Below, piece by piece: positions 35,101 through 46,900 of a DNA stretch of 64,000 bases. The translations under genes were made by a program, and so were the position numbers. The notes beneath the pieces are model-generated. The model saw only the letters and a list, made by a program, of their open reading frames with translations, made no database searches and was not told the DNA's origin. Origin of the DNA: Puffinus mauretanicus (Eukaryota; Chordata; Aves; Procellariiformes; Procellariidae); contig JAJKFH010001094.1 in assembly GCA_023333565.1 (NCBI GenBank), positions 3,968,001 to 4,032,000 on the forward strand, given 5' to 3'. The stretch's first letter is position 1. Each line of letters starts with the position of its first letter.

Positions 35101-37199
35101 TTCGAGTCACCTTAAATTCTGTCTTTGGAAATGCTGACTACAATGCTGTGCTGCATTGGAGGAGGACTGTTACATCGGTGCTCTTGGTACAGTGTGGGAT
35201 GCTAATACAGCAGTACTCCTCTGAGGACCTCATACTGTGTCACTGCTCTGTATTGGGTAGACATTACCAACTGGCTCAGAATTCTGCACGTAGTAGTTAG
35301 CGTCTTGTTAGTGGAATTGTTGTGATTTGTACGTGATTTAGATTAGCCAGGTAATTGTGACACTTCTGAAGGCTGAGACTTTAACCTATGCAGACCTGGT
35401 CATTACAACGTACAGAATAAGTGTATAGGCTGGCTAATCAGAATTAAAAAGCTTATTACTGGGAAAATGCTTATTCCTTTTCTCTTGAGAACACACTGTT
35501 CAACAATTCATTATTAAGCAATTATATTTCATACAACATTACAGGTTTGCTTGATGTTATGCAGACAATGCCCCAAGTTGTTCAAAGGCTAAATTAGCAA
35601 GGGATGCTTGTAAAAAATGGGAAAGGGTATTGTTATTTCCTTGCATTGCATGTTCTGCAACTAGGGAACTTTGCTTTCAGGATGTTCTGTTCTTATTTGT
35701 CTTCTGTTCTTATTTTTCTTTTTTCTCTCTCCTCATTTCTGGAAATTTTCCTAAGACGTTCCACGTTACCTCGTTATATTTTTCTGAGCATGAGGAACAC
35801 TCACCCTTATATGAATGGTTTCATGTCTATTAAAAACAAAATTAAAACTTTTATTTGCATTGAAATATGTCCTGAAAGATGAGGCCTCTAGGCTAGTGGA
35901 AATTAACATGTAGACCAGTTCTTATTCAAAACCATTCACATACTAGTTTAAGACAACAGCTAAGATATTTGTAATATAAACTATGAGAAAAGAGAGAAGG
36001 GAAGTGCCAAGTAAAGGTGAGATGACTGCAGTCAACCCTGTGAATAGTAATCATGGCATGCGAACGGCTTAACTGCCAGTCTGTGTCTGTGGTATTGTGG
36101 CACCAGGTAAATTTTAAGAGATTTTTAAGGATAATATGTAGTGAGCTTGAAGCTTTTACGAATGTGGGATGGTTTAACAGAAAGCATTGAAAATTCAGAT
36201 GGCTCACACAGATCTTTTGGGCTGAAATTGTTGCAGGACATCGTGAGCAAAACATGAAAAAGATGTCAATCCTGACAGAGAGGAGCCAGCAGCAGAGGGT
36301 AAGGGCAGCATCATCTGATAGGCTAGTAATGGGTGGGATCGCTCAGAAACAGTAGGAGGAGAGGGGTAATCAGAGGATCTTCAGATTTTTGGAAGAGGAT
36401 AAGGAGGAAAGAAATAACAAGAATACTTGGAAAGCAAAAATAAAAAATGGGGACAGACCCATGAAAGCTGACAAGTGACTGCGTGCCAAAAACATGTTGG
36501 CATTGTTAACCAGAGTCTTGAGACCATTCAGTACTCTGGTTCTCTTACAAAAGCCCTTCTGAACCAAGGGGCCTGAAGTGTTCCTGTGCAATCCCAACTG
36601 CATTGAGTGGGAAAGATTGGTTATAGCGTAAAATGTCTTGATGAGTATAAATCCCCCATTGTTTCATCAGGTTATGTGAATTAGACTAGTGGTGTAAGCA
36701 GAATTGGATCTGGCACCTGTCATGCTTCGCTAGTGTCAGAAAAGCATTTTGTACAGCAGCACAAACTAATAGCTATAGACTTCACTCGCTCTGTTGTTGC
36801 ATGTGCCTGCAACATGCCTTAGAGAAGAATCTTCCCTTTTAAAAGTTACAGATTTTTAGAATGATTACCTAAATGCAAGACACAGCTTACTACTTTTTCA
36901 GCACTCGCTCTTTGCAATTACACCCTTGCCTGTTAGTTTTTTCTGGTGCCCATAAAATCTCTTTTTATTCTTAAAAAAAGCAGGCCAATCCATGCCCAAA
37001 GGAGGATGGATCTTTCAGTTTTAGCATGTGCAAAAAAAAAAAAACCACCAATAAACTACAGTCCATTCAGGTTCTTCATAGGTGCTGTGTGTTTGAACAC
37101 ATTGGTTTGGATTTTGAGTCTGTAACTCTGGCCTTTTATCTTGTTTGATTTTGTTTTCATATTCGTATCTTAATTTTCATTTCACTTTAATTAGTTTCA
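32119..37199. other. AT-rich non-coding DNA
   Basis: Poly-T tracts at about 32172-32190 and 32398-32410. No gene, RNA or young repeat recognised. 36.2-36.6 kb is somewhat purine-rich. Open frames such as 33770-34057 and 35926-36255 show no motif. Confidence 0.5.
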
Positions 37200-37406
37200 T
37201 TATATTTGATGGCAAAATGTTTGCTTTATCTTCACTGTTAATAGTCTAATTGTTTCTCTTGCCTTAAGTAATATCTCGTTAACTTTATAAGCCATCTTTT
37301 CCACATCATCTACAGAATTAATTTCCTGTGCATGTAGTTGTATTGTCTGCAGCATCTTTCCCAAAACTTTCTCAATTAGCATTTTTATTGTTGTATTGGA
37401 TTTTTT
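37200..37406 (-). CDS. Possible terminal coding exon, helical peptide (low confidence)
   Basis: On the minus strand a branch-point-like ACTACTAAT and a pyrimidine tract lead to two acceptor AGs. The second (CTTAATTCTTACAG) ends at 37407. It opens a 68-codon frame in phase 0 that runs to a TAA at 37200. The peptide has the segment INSVDDVEKMAYKVNEILLK and is rich in E, K, V, I, L and M with almost no Cys or Phe. That fits an amphipathic helix and is unusual for random AT-rich DNA. I do not recognise the protein. No matching phase-0 donor was found in the open minus frame immediately to the right. Confidence 0.25.
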   Translation of the reverse strand, partial: KKSNTTIKMLIEKVLGKMLQTIQLHAQEINSVDDVEKMAYKVNEILLKARETIRLLTVKIKQTFCHQI

Positions 37407-37540
37407 CTGTAAGAATTAAGCTGTGAAGACAGTTGATAAAAAATTAGTAGTATTAGTTGGTGATCTTTTCAGACATCACTAAAAATCTATGTATTCCCTA
37501 TTGGTGAAGCCGCTTAGTGGTTTAGAAGTGATATAGGTCT

Positions 37541-37625
37541 TTTTAAAAAAAACACAATCCCAACCCCCCCTCCCCCCAAAAAACCAACAACAAAATAAAA
37601 CCCCAACAAGACAAACAAAAACCCC
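37541..37625. repeat. A/C-rich low-complexity block
   Basis: A runs, C runs (seven and six C) and CAA/AAC units; no tandem unit longer than four bases. Confidence 0.85.
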
Positions 37626-37700
37626 AACTACCACGCAATAACTGAGTGCTGTTTTCTAAATCCAAATTAAAATTGTCTATAACTTTTGATGTGCTAACAG

Positions 37701-37754
37701 ATGTGGTTGGTGGTTTTACAGGAGAAGAGGTGCGTGTAGTGATTGTTTCCCCTA
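37701..37754 (+). CDS. Candidate 54-bp internal exon (low confidence)
   Basis: Acceptor CTTTTGATGTGCTAACAG and donor CCCTA|GTAAGT bracket 54 bp, phase 1 in and phase 1 out. The frame reads (D)VVGGFTGEEVRVVIVSP, strongly protein-like. It can join the candidate first exon (16469-16511) in frame and pass into the 60283-60348 segment in frame. A second acceptor (GGTGGTTTTACAG) lies inside, at 37721. The minus strand of the same region is also open and Ser/Thr-rich, so strand and status are uncertain. No family recognised. Confidence 0.25.
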
Positions 37755-39625
37755 GTAAGTATTTTATTGCCATTTTCTGTTGGTTACATTCATCAGAAAG
37801 AATTAGGCCTTGTAGACAGCAAACAGATGCTGCGAGCAGGTATGTTATAGCTCTTGGAATACTATTCAGTGTTCCCTTCCCTTCCTTTCATTGAAATTAC
37901 GTAGCAGAAATATAATCAAGTAGTCATGACAGACTACCACATCACCTTTGGCCATCTTTCTTTTATAACTTTTATGGAAATATTGCATTCTTTTTTGTGT
38001 GTGTGTGTGCAAGACATATCTTCGATAGTGATGTACTTCTTGGTTTTCAGATTCCAGTCATTTATTTTAGCAGTATGCCACCAAGGTCACTTGTGGATAT
38101 TGGAAAACCGGAGGCCCTTTTTGGGTGAGGTAGTGCTACTGCAGGGGTTCTAGTTCTGCCAGGAAAGTTATGTTGTTGAGACAACATTTATTCACTACAT
38201 CTTTAGCTCTTCGTTGCAAGTCAGGTTATTCTGGGAAGGACAAAGCGCTGAAGAGTCACGTTATTAGGATGATGCTTACTATGTACGTGTCATGGATTCA
38301 GATGAATTAAAAAGAAAAAAGTCCCATGTAAAGTGGTACTTAATGGAACTCTGGTGCTAAAACTATAACATGTTGCATTTTTTTAAAGAAAAAAACCCCA
38401 AACAAACCCCTCCCAAAAATGGTGGTTCCCTGTCACTCTGTAGATCCAAAGAAGCGGATTGTCTGCTCCTGTGGAGCTCTTGAAGATCAGCTCTGTCCCC
38501 ACTCTAAAAGAGAGCTGCTATACTCACTATGTGTCATTTTCAGAAGAGTAAGATGAAATGAGCCCCTATATTCACAGACACTTTGTGCCTTTACCGTAGG
38601 TCTTGGGTTGAGAGATGATTACTCTGTCCTAGAAAATTATGCAGATTATTAAAACATGTCTTTGTCCTAAATTAGGACAATAAGTTGAATTCTCAGAAAA
38701 GTCCCTAAATTTTAGCTAAGATCAACCAAAGCATTTTCATTTAAATTGTCTTAAAACGTTTTATTTCAAAGGTGACTGTTGAAGTTCATGCTTTAATAGT
38801 GAAAATTCTCGCACAAGGAAATATTTCACTTGGAGAATGATGAGTTGGGATGGTTTAACAGGTTCAGAGATTTTTGGAAACAAACATGTTTATCAAACCT
38901 CATCTTTCATGTGTTTTACTAATGAGTATTTATTTTGAGACAAAAAGATGTTTTCTCAAAAAATTTCCCAGTTTGCTGTATCTGCTGCATGTTTTTTCTT
39001 CTGTAAACTCAGAGCCTGATGCTACATGATAAAATATATGTACTTCTTATAGAAATATTTTCATTCCAATGTGCATTAAATTTGATGTCTGCTTGTATTT
39101 CTTTGTAAGACAATAAAAAACCTGACGGTCAAGGAAAGACTACTTCTATAAATAATACAACTCTTATAAGATGACAATAGTTCATACCTATACTTCAAAA
39201 AGGAAGGTAAGACAATGTAAGGTAATTTAGATAGGTATACTTTTTCTATTAGTGTTCATATGTTTGCTGAACAATCCTGGCATACAGAAGATTATTGTGC
39301 ATTGTAAAAACATTATGGTGAATTATAAGATGGAAGTAATTCTTTCAAACTATGCATAATTAAGCCTTGTACATTTTTAACTAAGAAAGATGCATCTGGT
39401 GACAGATTCTCAGCTGATACGCCTTGGTATTTCCTCATTAATTTTGATATTGTTGTGCCCATTCATGCTAGCACCAAGTGTGCGTTTCCTAACTTTAAGT
39501 CATTTAATCGGTTGTTAAAGATACTTCAAGTAGGTGTGCTGCAGCATGAACATAGTTAAGAGTTTGACTTTAGATTGTTGAACTCGGTGAGAGTTTTGTT
39601 TGCTACCGGGTTAGATGAAAGCTGG
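37755..39625. other. AT-rich non-coding DNA
   Basis: A (GT)n run of seven to eight units lies at about 37994-38010 and an A/C-rich patch at 38386-38418. Nothing else recognised. Confidence 0.5.
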
Positions 39626-39629
39626 ATCA

Positions 39630-40118
39630 GACCAAATTGACTGTATAGGGGAAACACAGAGTCAATTTTGTACAGCTGGAGTTTAAAAAAAAAGTATAGA
39701 AATGGGTAATAAGGACTATCAGTGGTATGGAGCGTTTCCATGCAAAGAGACTAAATAGACTAGAACTTCAGCTTGGAAAAGAGATGACTGAGAGAAAATA
39801 CAGTAGAAGCCTATAAAATCGTAATTACTACCAAAAAAGGCAAACTGGGAAGAATTACTTTGGTTTTTTTTTTCCAATGCCAGAGCTGAGGGTGTAAAAT
39901 GAAACTGTTGCATAGAAGGTTTGGAGCAAAAGAAGTAATTTTTGTGCAGAGTGCAATTAAGTTGTACAAGCTCACAGCCACATATACAGGGGAAATTAAA
40001 AGTATTAAGAGTTTCAGAGGGATTAGAGAAATTGATGGAGAAATAAATAGCAGTGGCTATTAGAGGCTTGGATGCAGCCTCTGGTTCAGTTCCTAACCAC
40101 TGGGTGTTAAATGATACA
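39630..40118 (+). repeat. Ancient amniote CR1 (L3-like) fragment
   Basis: The conserved landmarks of old CR1 3' halves appear in order: CTTCAGCTTGGAAAAGAGAT, GAAGCCTATAAAATCG, a decayed ACCAGAGGTCA-like segment and AGAAGTAATTTTTGTGCAGA. They continue with ATTGATGGAGAAATAAATAG, AGTGGCTATTAGAGGC and GATGCAGCCTCTGG. Plus orientation, all frames broken. This type is shared with turtles, crocodilians and mammals, so it predates birds. Confidence 0.88.
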
Positions 40119-41149
40119 ATAAAGGAAGCATCGTTTCACGCATGCCCAGTTTCTGTACTCTTCCCAAAGCATTTAATGCTTGTTATTGTCAGAGTCAGAA
40201 CAATGGAGTAGACAGACCTTTAATTTTTTTTTTTTTTCTTTTTCTTCCCCCCCAGTACCTAGTACTTAATTTCTAAAGAACTAAAGGTATAGGTTGCTGT
40301 TAACTGGAGAAATAACTGTTCTGGATTAAGACTTTACCCTGCCCTCCCAGTCACACCTTCTGACAGTTTGTCACTGCTGGAGGTTACCCCACCCCAGGTA
40401 GCAGGGTGGCAAAGTGAGCGCTCCTGATCTGTTTTGGTTGCAGGGGGCAGGTTAGTTCAGAATGACCCACAGATACTAACGTTTTATCACTGTTTTTGCA
40501 GTGATTGTCTGACCACGGTGCTAGTCAATTCATTCAACTTAGGGGGAAAAGTGATACGATCAAGGCAAATTCATCCACATTACATTTTGATTACTTTTTC
40601 AAAATCGGAGGATAAATCCTGTACCCTTTGAAATCACTGGCAAAACTCTCATCGAGTGAAAGGACAGCAGGTTTTACAGTACTTATTTAGTTAAATAGGT
40701 ACAAATCTGTACGCAGAGAATCTTTTAACATTGTGAAAACATAACTGCGGAAAATAGTCTTAATCAGAGTTGAATTTTCTGCTACTTCATTCTGCATAAA
40801 GGTTCTTAGTCAGGATACTATAATTAGTATGGGTAACATAATAAAGTGTTTTGTGCATGTTTTTTCAGTGGGCTTGGGTGTGATTCTCAAAGAATGTGTA
40901 GGGGTATAATCCTTCTGACATCAGTAAAATCCTATCAAAACAATTTTCAGTGCAATGAATTGCATTATTTTCCTCTGTTACCAGAGCTCTATCATCACTA
41001 CTATTTATATTTTTTTGTCATCAGTAAAAAAACAGTATGTGAGATCTTAAAGGGCGTTTGACTAGTACAATGTTTCATATGGACTTCATTTCACATGTTA
41101 ACTATTCCTTATGGAACTAAAGCCCATCTCATAGCAAGCTAAAGGATAG
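40119..41149. other. Non-coding DNA
   Basis: A T-rich then C-rich patch at 40222-40256. No gene or classifiable repeat. Confidence 0.5.
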
Positions 41150-41290
41150 AATAGCTTTTCCTCTTTGATGCTTTGTAAAGTGCTTGAGCTCCTTGCATGG
41201 AAAACTCTATATAAATGCAATACAATTATATTAATGACGATTATGGCAAAGTGCTTAGGAAAATGATGCAGGAAAGTGATTAGATCCTTC
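41150..41290 (+). repeat. Ancient interspersed repeat tail (MIR/L3-associated type)
   Basis: TTTGTAAAGTGCTTGAGCTC, CTTGCATGGAAAACTC and TATATAAATGCAATACAATT match the widespread amniote motif TTTGTAAAGTGCTTTGAGAT ... ATGAAAGGCGCTATATAAATGCAA ... TTATTATTA. The exact family is uncertain. Confidence 0.65.
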
Positions 41291-42567
41291 TCTCCCTTAC
41301 AAAAAAAAAACCTCAAAACAAACCCAATGCTTGAATAGTTCTGTTTTTTATTACTTGAGAGATGAAAGCTGTGTAAAAACAAAACAAATCTGGCTTGTAG
41401 TGTGGGTATTTAACTTTCAGGATTTCAGTATATTTGCAGAGTACCTACTTTATTACCTGAGCTCAGAAAAAATAAACCAAAAAAACTAGCTGCAACACAC
41501 AGTATTCTAGCCCTATTTAAAAAAAAAAAAAGCTGTAATTATAGACGTGTTAAAAAATAACAAGCTCATTTTGAGCCATAGAGCATTACAGTTTGTAATA
41601 TAAATTTCCCATCAGAACAGAGTGATAAAAACCTGTTTGCTAACCAGTCTTCCAGTAAAAACCAAGTAAATATACTCATAACTATGTGTCGACACTATGC
41701 GCTGACTATGGAAAAAGCCCTATTGAGTGTAGATCTCAAGAGAATTAATGACAGAGCAACATGTCCTCTTCGGTTTAATTGTTGTTCAGAACTTACTGAA
41801 ATGACAGCTAATGAAGAGGTCACGTGAACCGTGGAATGCAATATTGGACCTTAAGAAAGAAAGAAAATTTACTTTTGTTTTGTGTCCCTGTAGAGGGACT
41901 GCCATTATATAGCTAGTAAATGGTTGTTCTTTTGCTCTCAATTTTAGAAAGTCTCTTGACCTTGTGTTGAAAAGCAGATGGGTTATTGAAGTCTAGCACC
42001 TCACAGCACCTTACCAGTCTGCATCGCTGGAACACGGGATTGTTACTGAACTGAGTGTTCAGTTTGGATTCAGATTCCCTCCTCATAGTTGTCAGTATGG
42101 TGAATATATTCCCAAATGGGAGAAAAAGGAGTTGATAAGCTGTTTTATATTTTCCAGTATTAGATTATATAATGTTATAACTAGATATGGGTTGGGCAGT
42201 TTTGTACTTTGCAAAGTACAGTTTTGTACTTGCAAATGCAGTCTGTTTTGGAAACAAAAATCCTGCCAATGAATGTTTTAAATAATGTATGTCTCTGGAT
42301 ATGTAGTGAGTGCGACTTTTACTTTCTAGTTTATCAAGTCATTGTAGAGGTAACAAGAATGAAAAAGATTGTCTGGGTCATCTAATTGATGACAACTTTT
42401 ATATCACACAATGTAATCCTTTTCTTGCTTTTAACTAGCTCTGTTTTTTAGGTAACAGCAGGGGTGTTTTTTCCTTTACTCTCTCCTATTTGGCTAATAT
42501 TACAAAAAATGATTGTTCTAACATTTAGGAACTGTCTTCTAATTTCCTCTCTCAAGTTCATTTGTGG
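41291..42567. other. AT-rich non-coding DNA
   Basis: An A run at about 41519-41532. A palindrome with a partial direct repeat lies at 42197-42240 (see findings). No gene. Confidence 0.5.
42203..42220. repeat. 18-bp perfect palindrome within a short direct repeat
   Basis: TGTACTTTGCAAAGTACA equals its own reverse complement. CAGTTTTGTACTT occurs at 42197 and again at 42219, giving an imperfect 22-bp tandem duplication. Confidence 0.9.
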
Positions 42568-42572
42568 GTAAT

Positions 42573-43145
42573 TGTCGTGCTTTAACTCCAGCCAGCAACT
42601 AAGCACTACAAAGCCACTCGCTCACTCTCTCCTGTGGGATGGGGGAGAGAATTGGAAGGGTAAAAGTGAGAAAACTCATGGGTTAAGATAAAGACGCTTT
42701 AATACGTAAAGCAAAAGCTGCGCATGCAAGCAAAGCAAAACAAGGAATTCATTCACCACTTCCCGTCGGCAGGCAGGTGTTCAGCCATCTCCAGGAAAGC
42801 AGGGCTCCATCACATGTAACGGTTACTTGGGAAGACAAACGCCATCACTCCGAACGTCCCCCCCTTCCTTCTTCTTCCCCCAGCTTCATATGTTGAGCAT
42901 GATGTCGTATGATATGGAATACCCCACTGGCCAGTTGGGTCAGCTGTCCTGGCTATGTCCCTCCCAGCTTCTTGTGCACCTGGCAGAGCATGGGAAGCTG
43001 AAAAGTCCTTGACTATGTAAGCACTAATTAGCAACAACTAAAACACCAGTGTGTTATCAACATTCTTCTCATACTAAATCCAAAACACAGCACTATACCA
43101 GCTACTAAGAAGAAAATTAACTCTATCCCATCCGAAACCAGGACA
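42573..43145 (-). mobile_element. Solo LTR (copy 3), minus orientation, with 5-bp target duplication
   Basis: On the minus strand it starts TGTCCTGGTTTCGGATGGGA and ends AAGCACGACA, 573 bp. GTAAT flanks it exactly (42568-42572 and 43146-43150). It matches copy 1 along its length, including the R/U5 part that copy 2 lacks, so copies 1 and 3 are one subfamily in opposite orientation. The polyadenylation signal ATTAAA (plus 42698-42703) is kept. The TATA box is decayed (CATATGAAG) and the CRE has become CGACATCA. No gag/pol/env remnant adjoins. Confidence 0.93.
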
Positions 43146-43479
43146 GTAATTTATATCTATTCATTCATGTGTGACCATTTTCCTTTCAATCCCATTTTCC
43201 TACATGGAATCTTCCATAGGAGGTTCTGTATCTTTTACACAAAATGTTGTTGTTCTCTGTTTCTGAATGCGACATTGGATTGCATTTATAATTTTTGCAA
43301 CTTTGATTTCATGTGACTCACAGCAATCTTGTGACCAGTTGGCATACCTACGTACTTCTCATTTTGCATTGGCAGTTGATGAGGTCTTGGCACATTTTTT
43401 TAGTTTTAGACCCCCAAATGCATCTCTGGTGCTTTTGGTGCTGTTGAGTTTCATCCTCTTTTTGTTATTTCATGCCTCA

Positions 43480-43965
43480 AAGCCATGCATTAAATTCCGT
43501 GAGATATCCATCACTTACTTTGTGTTGATAATGTCTTCTGACTTTGTCATTAGTGAATTTTGTCATACGCCACAGTTATTAATTAAAATATTAAGACTAG
43601 TCCCAGCACTGATCCCCGAGGATCTATGCTAGTAACATTTTCTTCAGTTTTGTACATTTCCTTTTGAAACAACTCAGTATCATTTGCCCATTAGCAAATA
43701 TCTTGCCCTGTTTAGCCCTCTTCTACTTATCCTTGTTTTCTGTAGTTTAAGTGATAAGATCCTGTGCAGCTTCATGTCATATTCCCTTGCAGTTCCAGAT
43801 TTTATGGCATATCTCGTCTCCTGAAAAATCAGTAAAGAAAAAAACAAAACACCCCAAAACATTTAATCTGACATGATTTTCCTTCAGTGAATTCATGTTC
43901 ACCAAAATACGCTTGAGTTCTTTACTTTATAATGCTGTATTTTCCAAAATAACTGTGGACATCAT
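43480..43965 (-). repeat. Ancient CR1 (L3-like) open-frame fragment
   Basis: AAAATATTAAGACTAGTCCC and AGCACTGATCCCCGAGGATC match the CR1 minus-strand landmark AAAGATATTGAACAGAACCGG / CACTGATCCCTG.GG. GACATGATTTTCCTTCAGTG with AATTCATGTTCACC matches CATGATTTGTTCTTGACAAATCCATGCTGAC about 270 bp further. The order and spacing fit one continuous old insertion, minus orientation. The 121-codon plus frame at 43267-43632 overlaps its left part and is an artefact. Confidence 0.82.
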
Positions 43966-43969
43966 TGGT

Positions 43970-46900
43970 ATATGCTTTTAAGTCTTCTTTCTGATAATGT
44001 GCTATTAGCTGTGCAATTGAACAAGGCAGTAGCCCTCACAGGGTGATTTCTAGCCACACAAATGTAATTCTTTTCTTAATATGTAAATCAGGATTGACTC
44101 AATAAAAATCCATGAAGTCGCCCTGTTGTAAATTATATGCAAAACAAGAAGAGATTTTTAAATTCAGCATTGCCTTGTTAAGACAAAATTCTAGTTGAGT
44201 AATTTAATATTGCAGAATTGCTGTAAAATGCAATTATCAGTAATAACACATTGTACTTCTCTAGAGTTCTTCAGACTGGAATACTGGAATTTTTACCAAC
44301 AAAAACATATTACATTTCATTATACCCAACAGAGTGGGTATTAGCTAGAGATAGTCGAGAATTTTTATGTGAAAACAATTTTATAGGAGTGTAGAAATAT
44401 AAAAAATGTTTGCTGGAAGAGTATTCATATGTTGAGGGTCAAAACTCTTGTCACAACAAGAGAAGTGAGACTCCTGAATAACACGTAGATGAGTAATCCA
44501 TTAATTTGCAATATTGCTCCAAGGGATTTTTATTTATTTATACCACACAGAACAGCTCCAAGAGACCCACGCCACAGGAATTCACAAAGTTGTGGATAGT
44601 GTGCTTAAAAAAAAAAAAAGCCTTAGCCATGTTCCTAGCATGAGCGTGCCTGCTGCCTGGGAGGCAGTTGAGCACATGTGAAGTATTAAACATGACTTTG
44701 ATTTAGCTTTACCTAGCCTGGGTACTGATAGCGGCATGGTGTCTTAAAGATACTGAAGGAAACCATTTATTCCATGTGCTTTTTATCATGTTGCTTACGG
44801 TGTTACTAAGGCAACAGACTTTTTCTGTTTCTTCTGAACTTCAGTTCCTGAACCTTCATTTCATATCTGCATGTTTTGATCTAAAAGCAGTTTGCTGGGA
44901 AGCACTAGGGAAGCCAGCTCATCCGTTTACGAATGGATATCTGCTATATATTTCTGAATGACATGATACCCACAGATTTCTACTAATCTCCTTTTGGATC
45001 TGGCTTTTACCCAGTTTTTCCTCTCCAAGCCACTTTCTTTTCTACTGATTTGTATTTCGGTCTTTCCAGTTTCATATGCTTTTCCATGCAGGTGCTTACA
45101 CTTGAAAGTCTCCTTCTTCATGCCAGTATAGTCAGTAAGTTCCTTCATATGACTTCTGAATGTCACTTTTGTTTCAGTCAGTTTACTATTTATGGCATAG
45201 CTTCTACTTTCTACCCTCTGTCTTCTCACGTTAGGTATATTTGTTTCTGGCTTTAATTAAGCAGATTTATTAAATGGTTTCTGGCTTAATTTTCTGTGTT
45301 TTTTTTTTTCTTCCTGCTTGAGCTTTACGTTAAGAAATTTGTGTCTGGGATTATATTTTTTGCTTTAATGTTTTATACCAATTGCTATATAAATAACAAT
45401 AAAATTGAAAAAGGAAAAAGTTTGTACATACAGATGCATACAAATATATGCTTAAAGTTAAATTTCAAGAAAACCCTATTGGGGAAAAAGAACACTTAGG
45501 AAAAATTATAGGTCCCATCATGTTATGGTTGTTTTAATAAGAATGAGAAATTATGAAGCTAGATTATTTTCTGTTGGTTCACTTATGAGAAAATGGTACA
45601 GAAACAAAAAAGGCGTTTCCAGCTCATTCCTTGAAATGAAAGAGGCTACACCAGTGATCTGTTTAACTGACTAGGCTGAACCTCCTCTAACAGAAGGCCT
45701 CTCTGTAGTGCCAAGGTGTCACATTTTAGTAAGACGCAATATTCGCTTTCATCTGTTTCTATTACACTTTCCCCTGCTAGAGCTGTGGAAACATAGCTCC
45801 ATTTAAACAAGATTCAATTCTTTGCCATTAGAATGAATAAAACAAAGGGAAGTAATTTTGAATCCACTAAAATTCTCTGAAAGACTTAATAATAGCAGCT
45901 TTGCTAATTTTGCAAGAGGAAAAAGGTGTTCTTCAGTAGTAGTTTTGTCAGCTCTTTCCTACTGAGAACTAGGAACTGCCTTTCTCTTCAGTAGAATGTT
46001 AACTCAATGCAACTAATCAGGCTATGAATGCACCTTTTCTTTCTCAGCATACCAACTCAGCCTTGCTATGGCTCTTCAGATCACTCTCTGAAGCAAGATT
46101 TTCATGAAAGTCTTGGGAAGGATTTGCACTTAATTGCTTCTTTTAATTAAAAGCTTCTCCTCCATCAAGTTCTGTGAGGGATCAATAAATCACAGATTTG
46201 TGATATTAAAAAAGGAGTCTTTTGCTGTATTTGTTGTATAGCTATCTAATCTTCATCCAGAATATGAGTCAGTGCTTTGGATTAAAGTCTCTGAAATTGG
46301 CCACTCTGTTTTTGTTTGGTTCACTGACTGTTTAAATTTCCTTTAATGTGTGTTGTCCATCTGTAGCATTTTCCTCTCCTTTGCTGTGAAGTTCCTCTGA
46401 CAATAAACGGCCATGTTCTGATTGCATTAACCTGTACACTATTACATGCAGCACTTTTAAAGAAAGACTGTTTTTGTGGGACTGCTTTAGAACTCTTCCA
46501 AGCAGATGTTGGAGGACACTAAACATAACAGGAGCTGTCATTGTTTCAGATATTTGCTTTTATTTTTTCTTCCTTTTTTCTTTCTGTCTCCACCTGCACC
46601 ATTTAAAATGGTGCTGGCAGACCCTTACCCTCACACACAGAACTGCTGATGGCAGAGAAGCTCTCATCACGTACATGATGGCAGCGCACAGTTGAGACTG
46701 CTTCTTCCTTGAAAGAACAACAGCAACAAAAAATGTGAATTAGTTTTGCTTTCCGGATGTAAATCATAAACAGTAGCGCTGCTTGGGGAAGTGGGTGCCA
46801 CCTGTAGTAAGAAACAGCAGCCAAATCAGTCCAAAACAGTCCAAAATAAGAAAAGATATGAAAAGAGTCTCATATGCCAATAGGATGGTAATTTGGGGCC

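Noticed and set aside
42810..43037. 75-codon minus frame and 61-codon plus frame
   Set aside because: Both are within solo LTR copy 3.
43267..43632. 121-codon plus frame
   Set aside because: Its right third overlaps an old minus-strand CR1 copy; the peptide is hydrophobic and random-looking.
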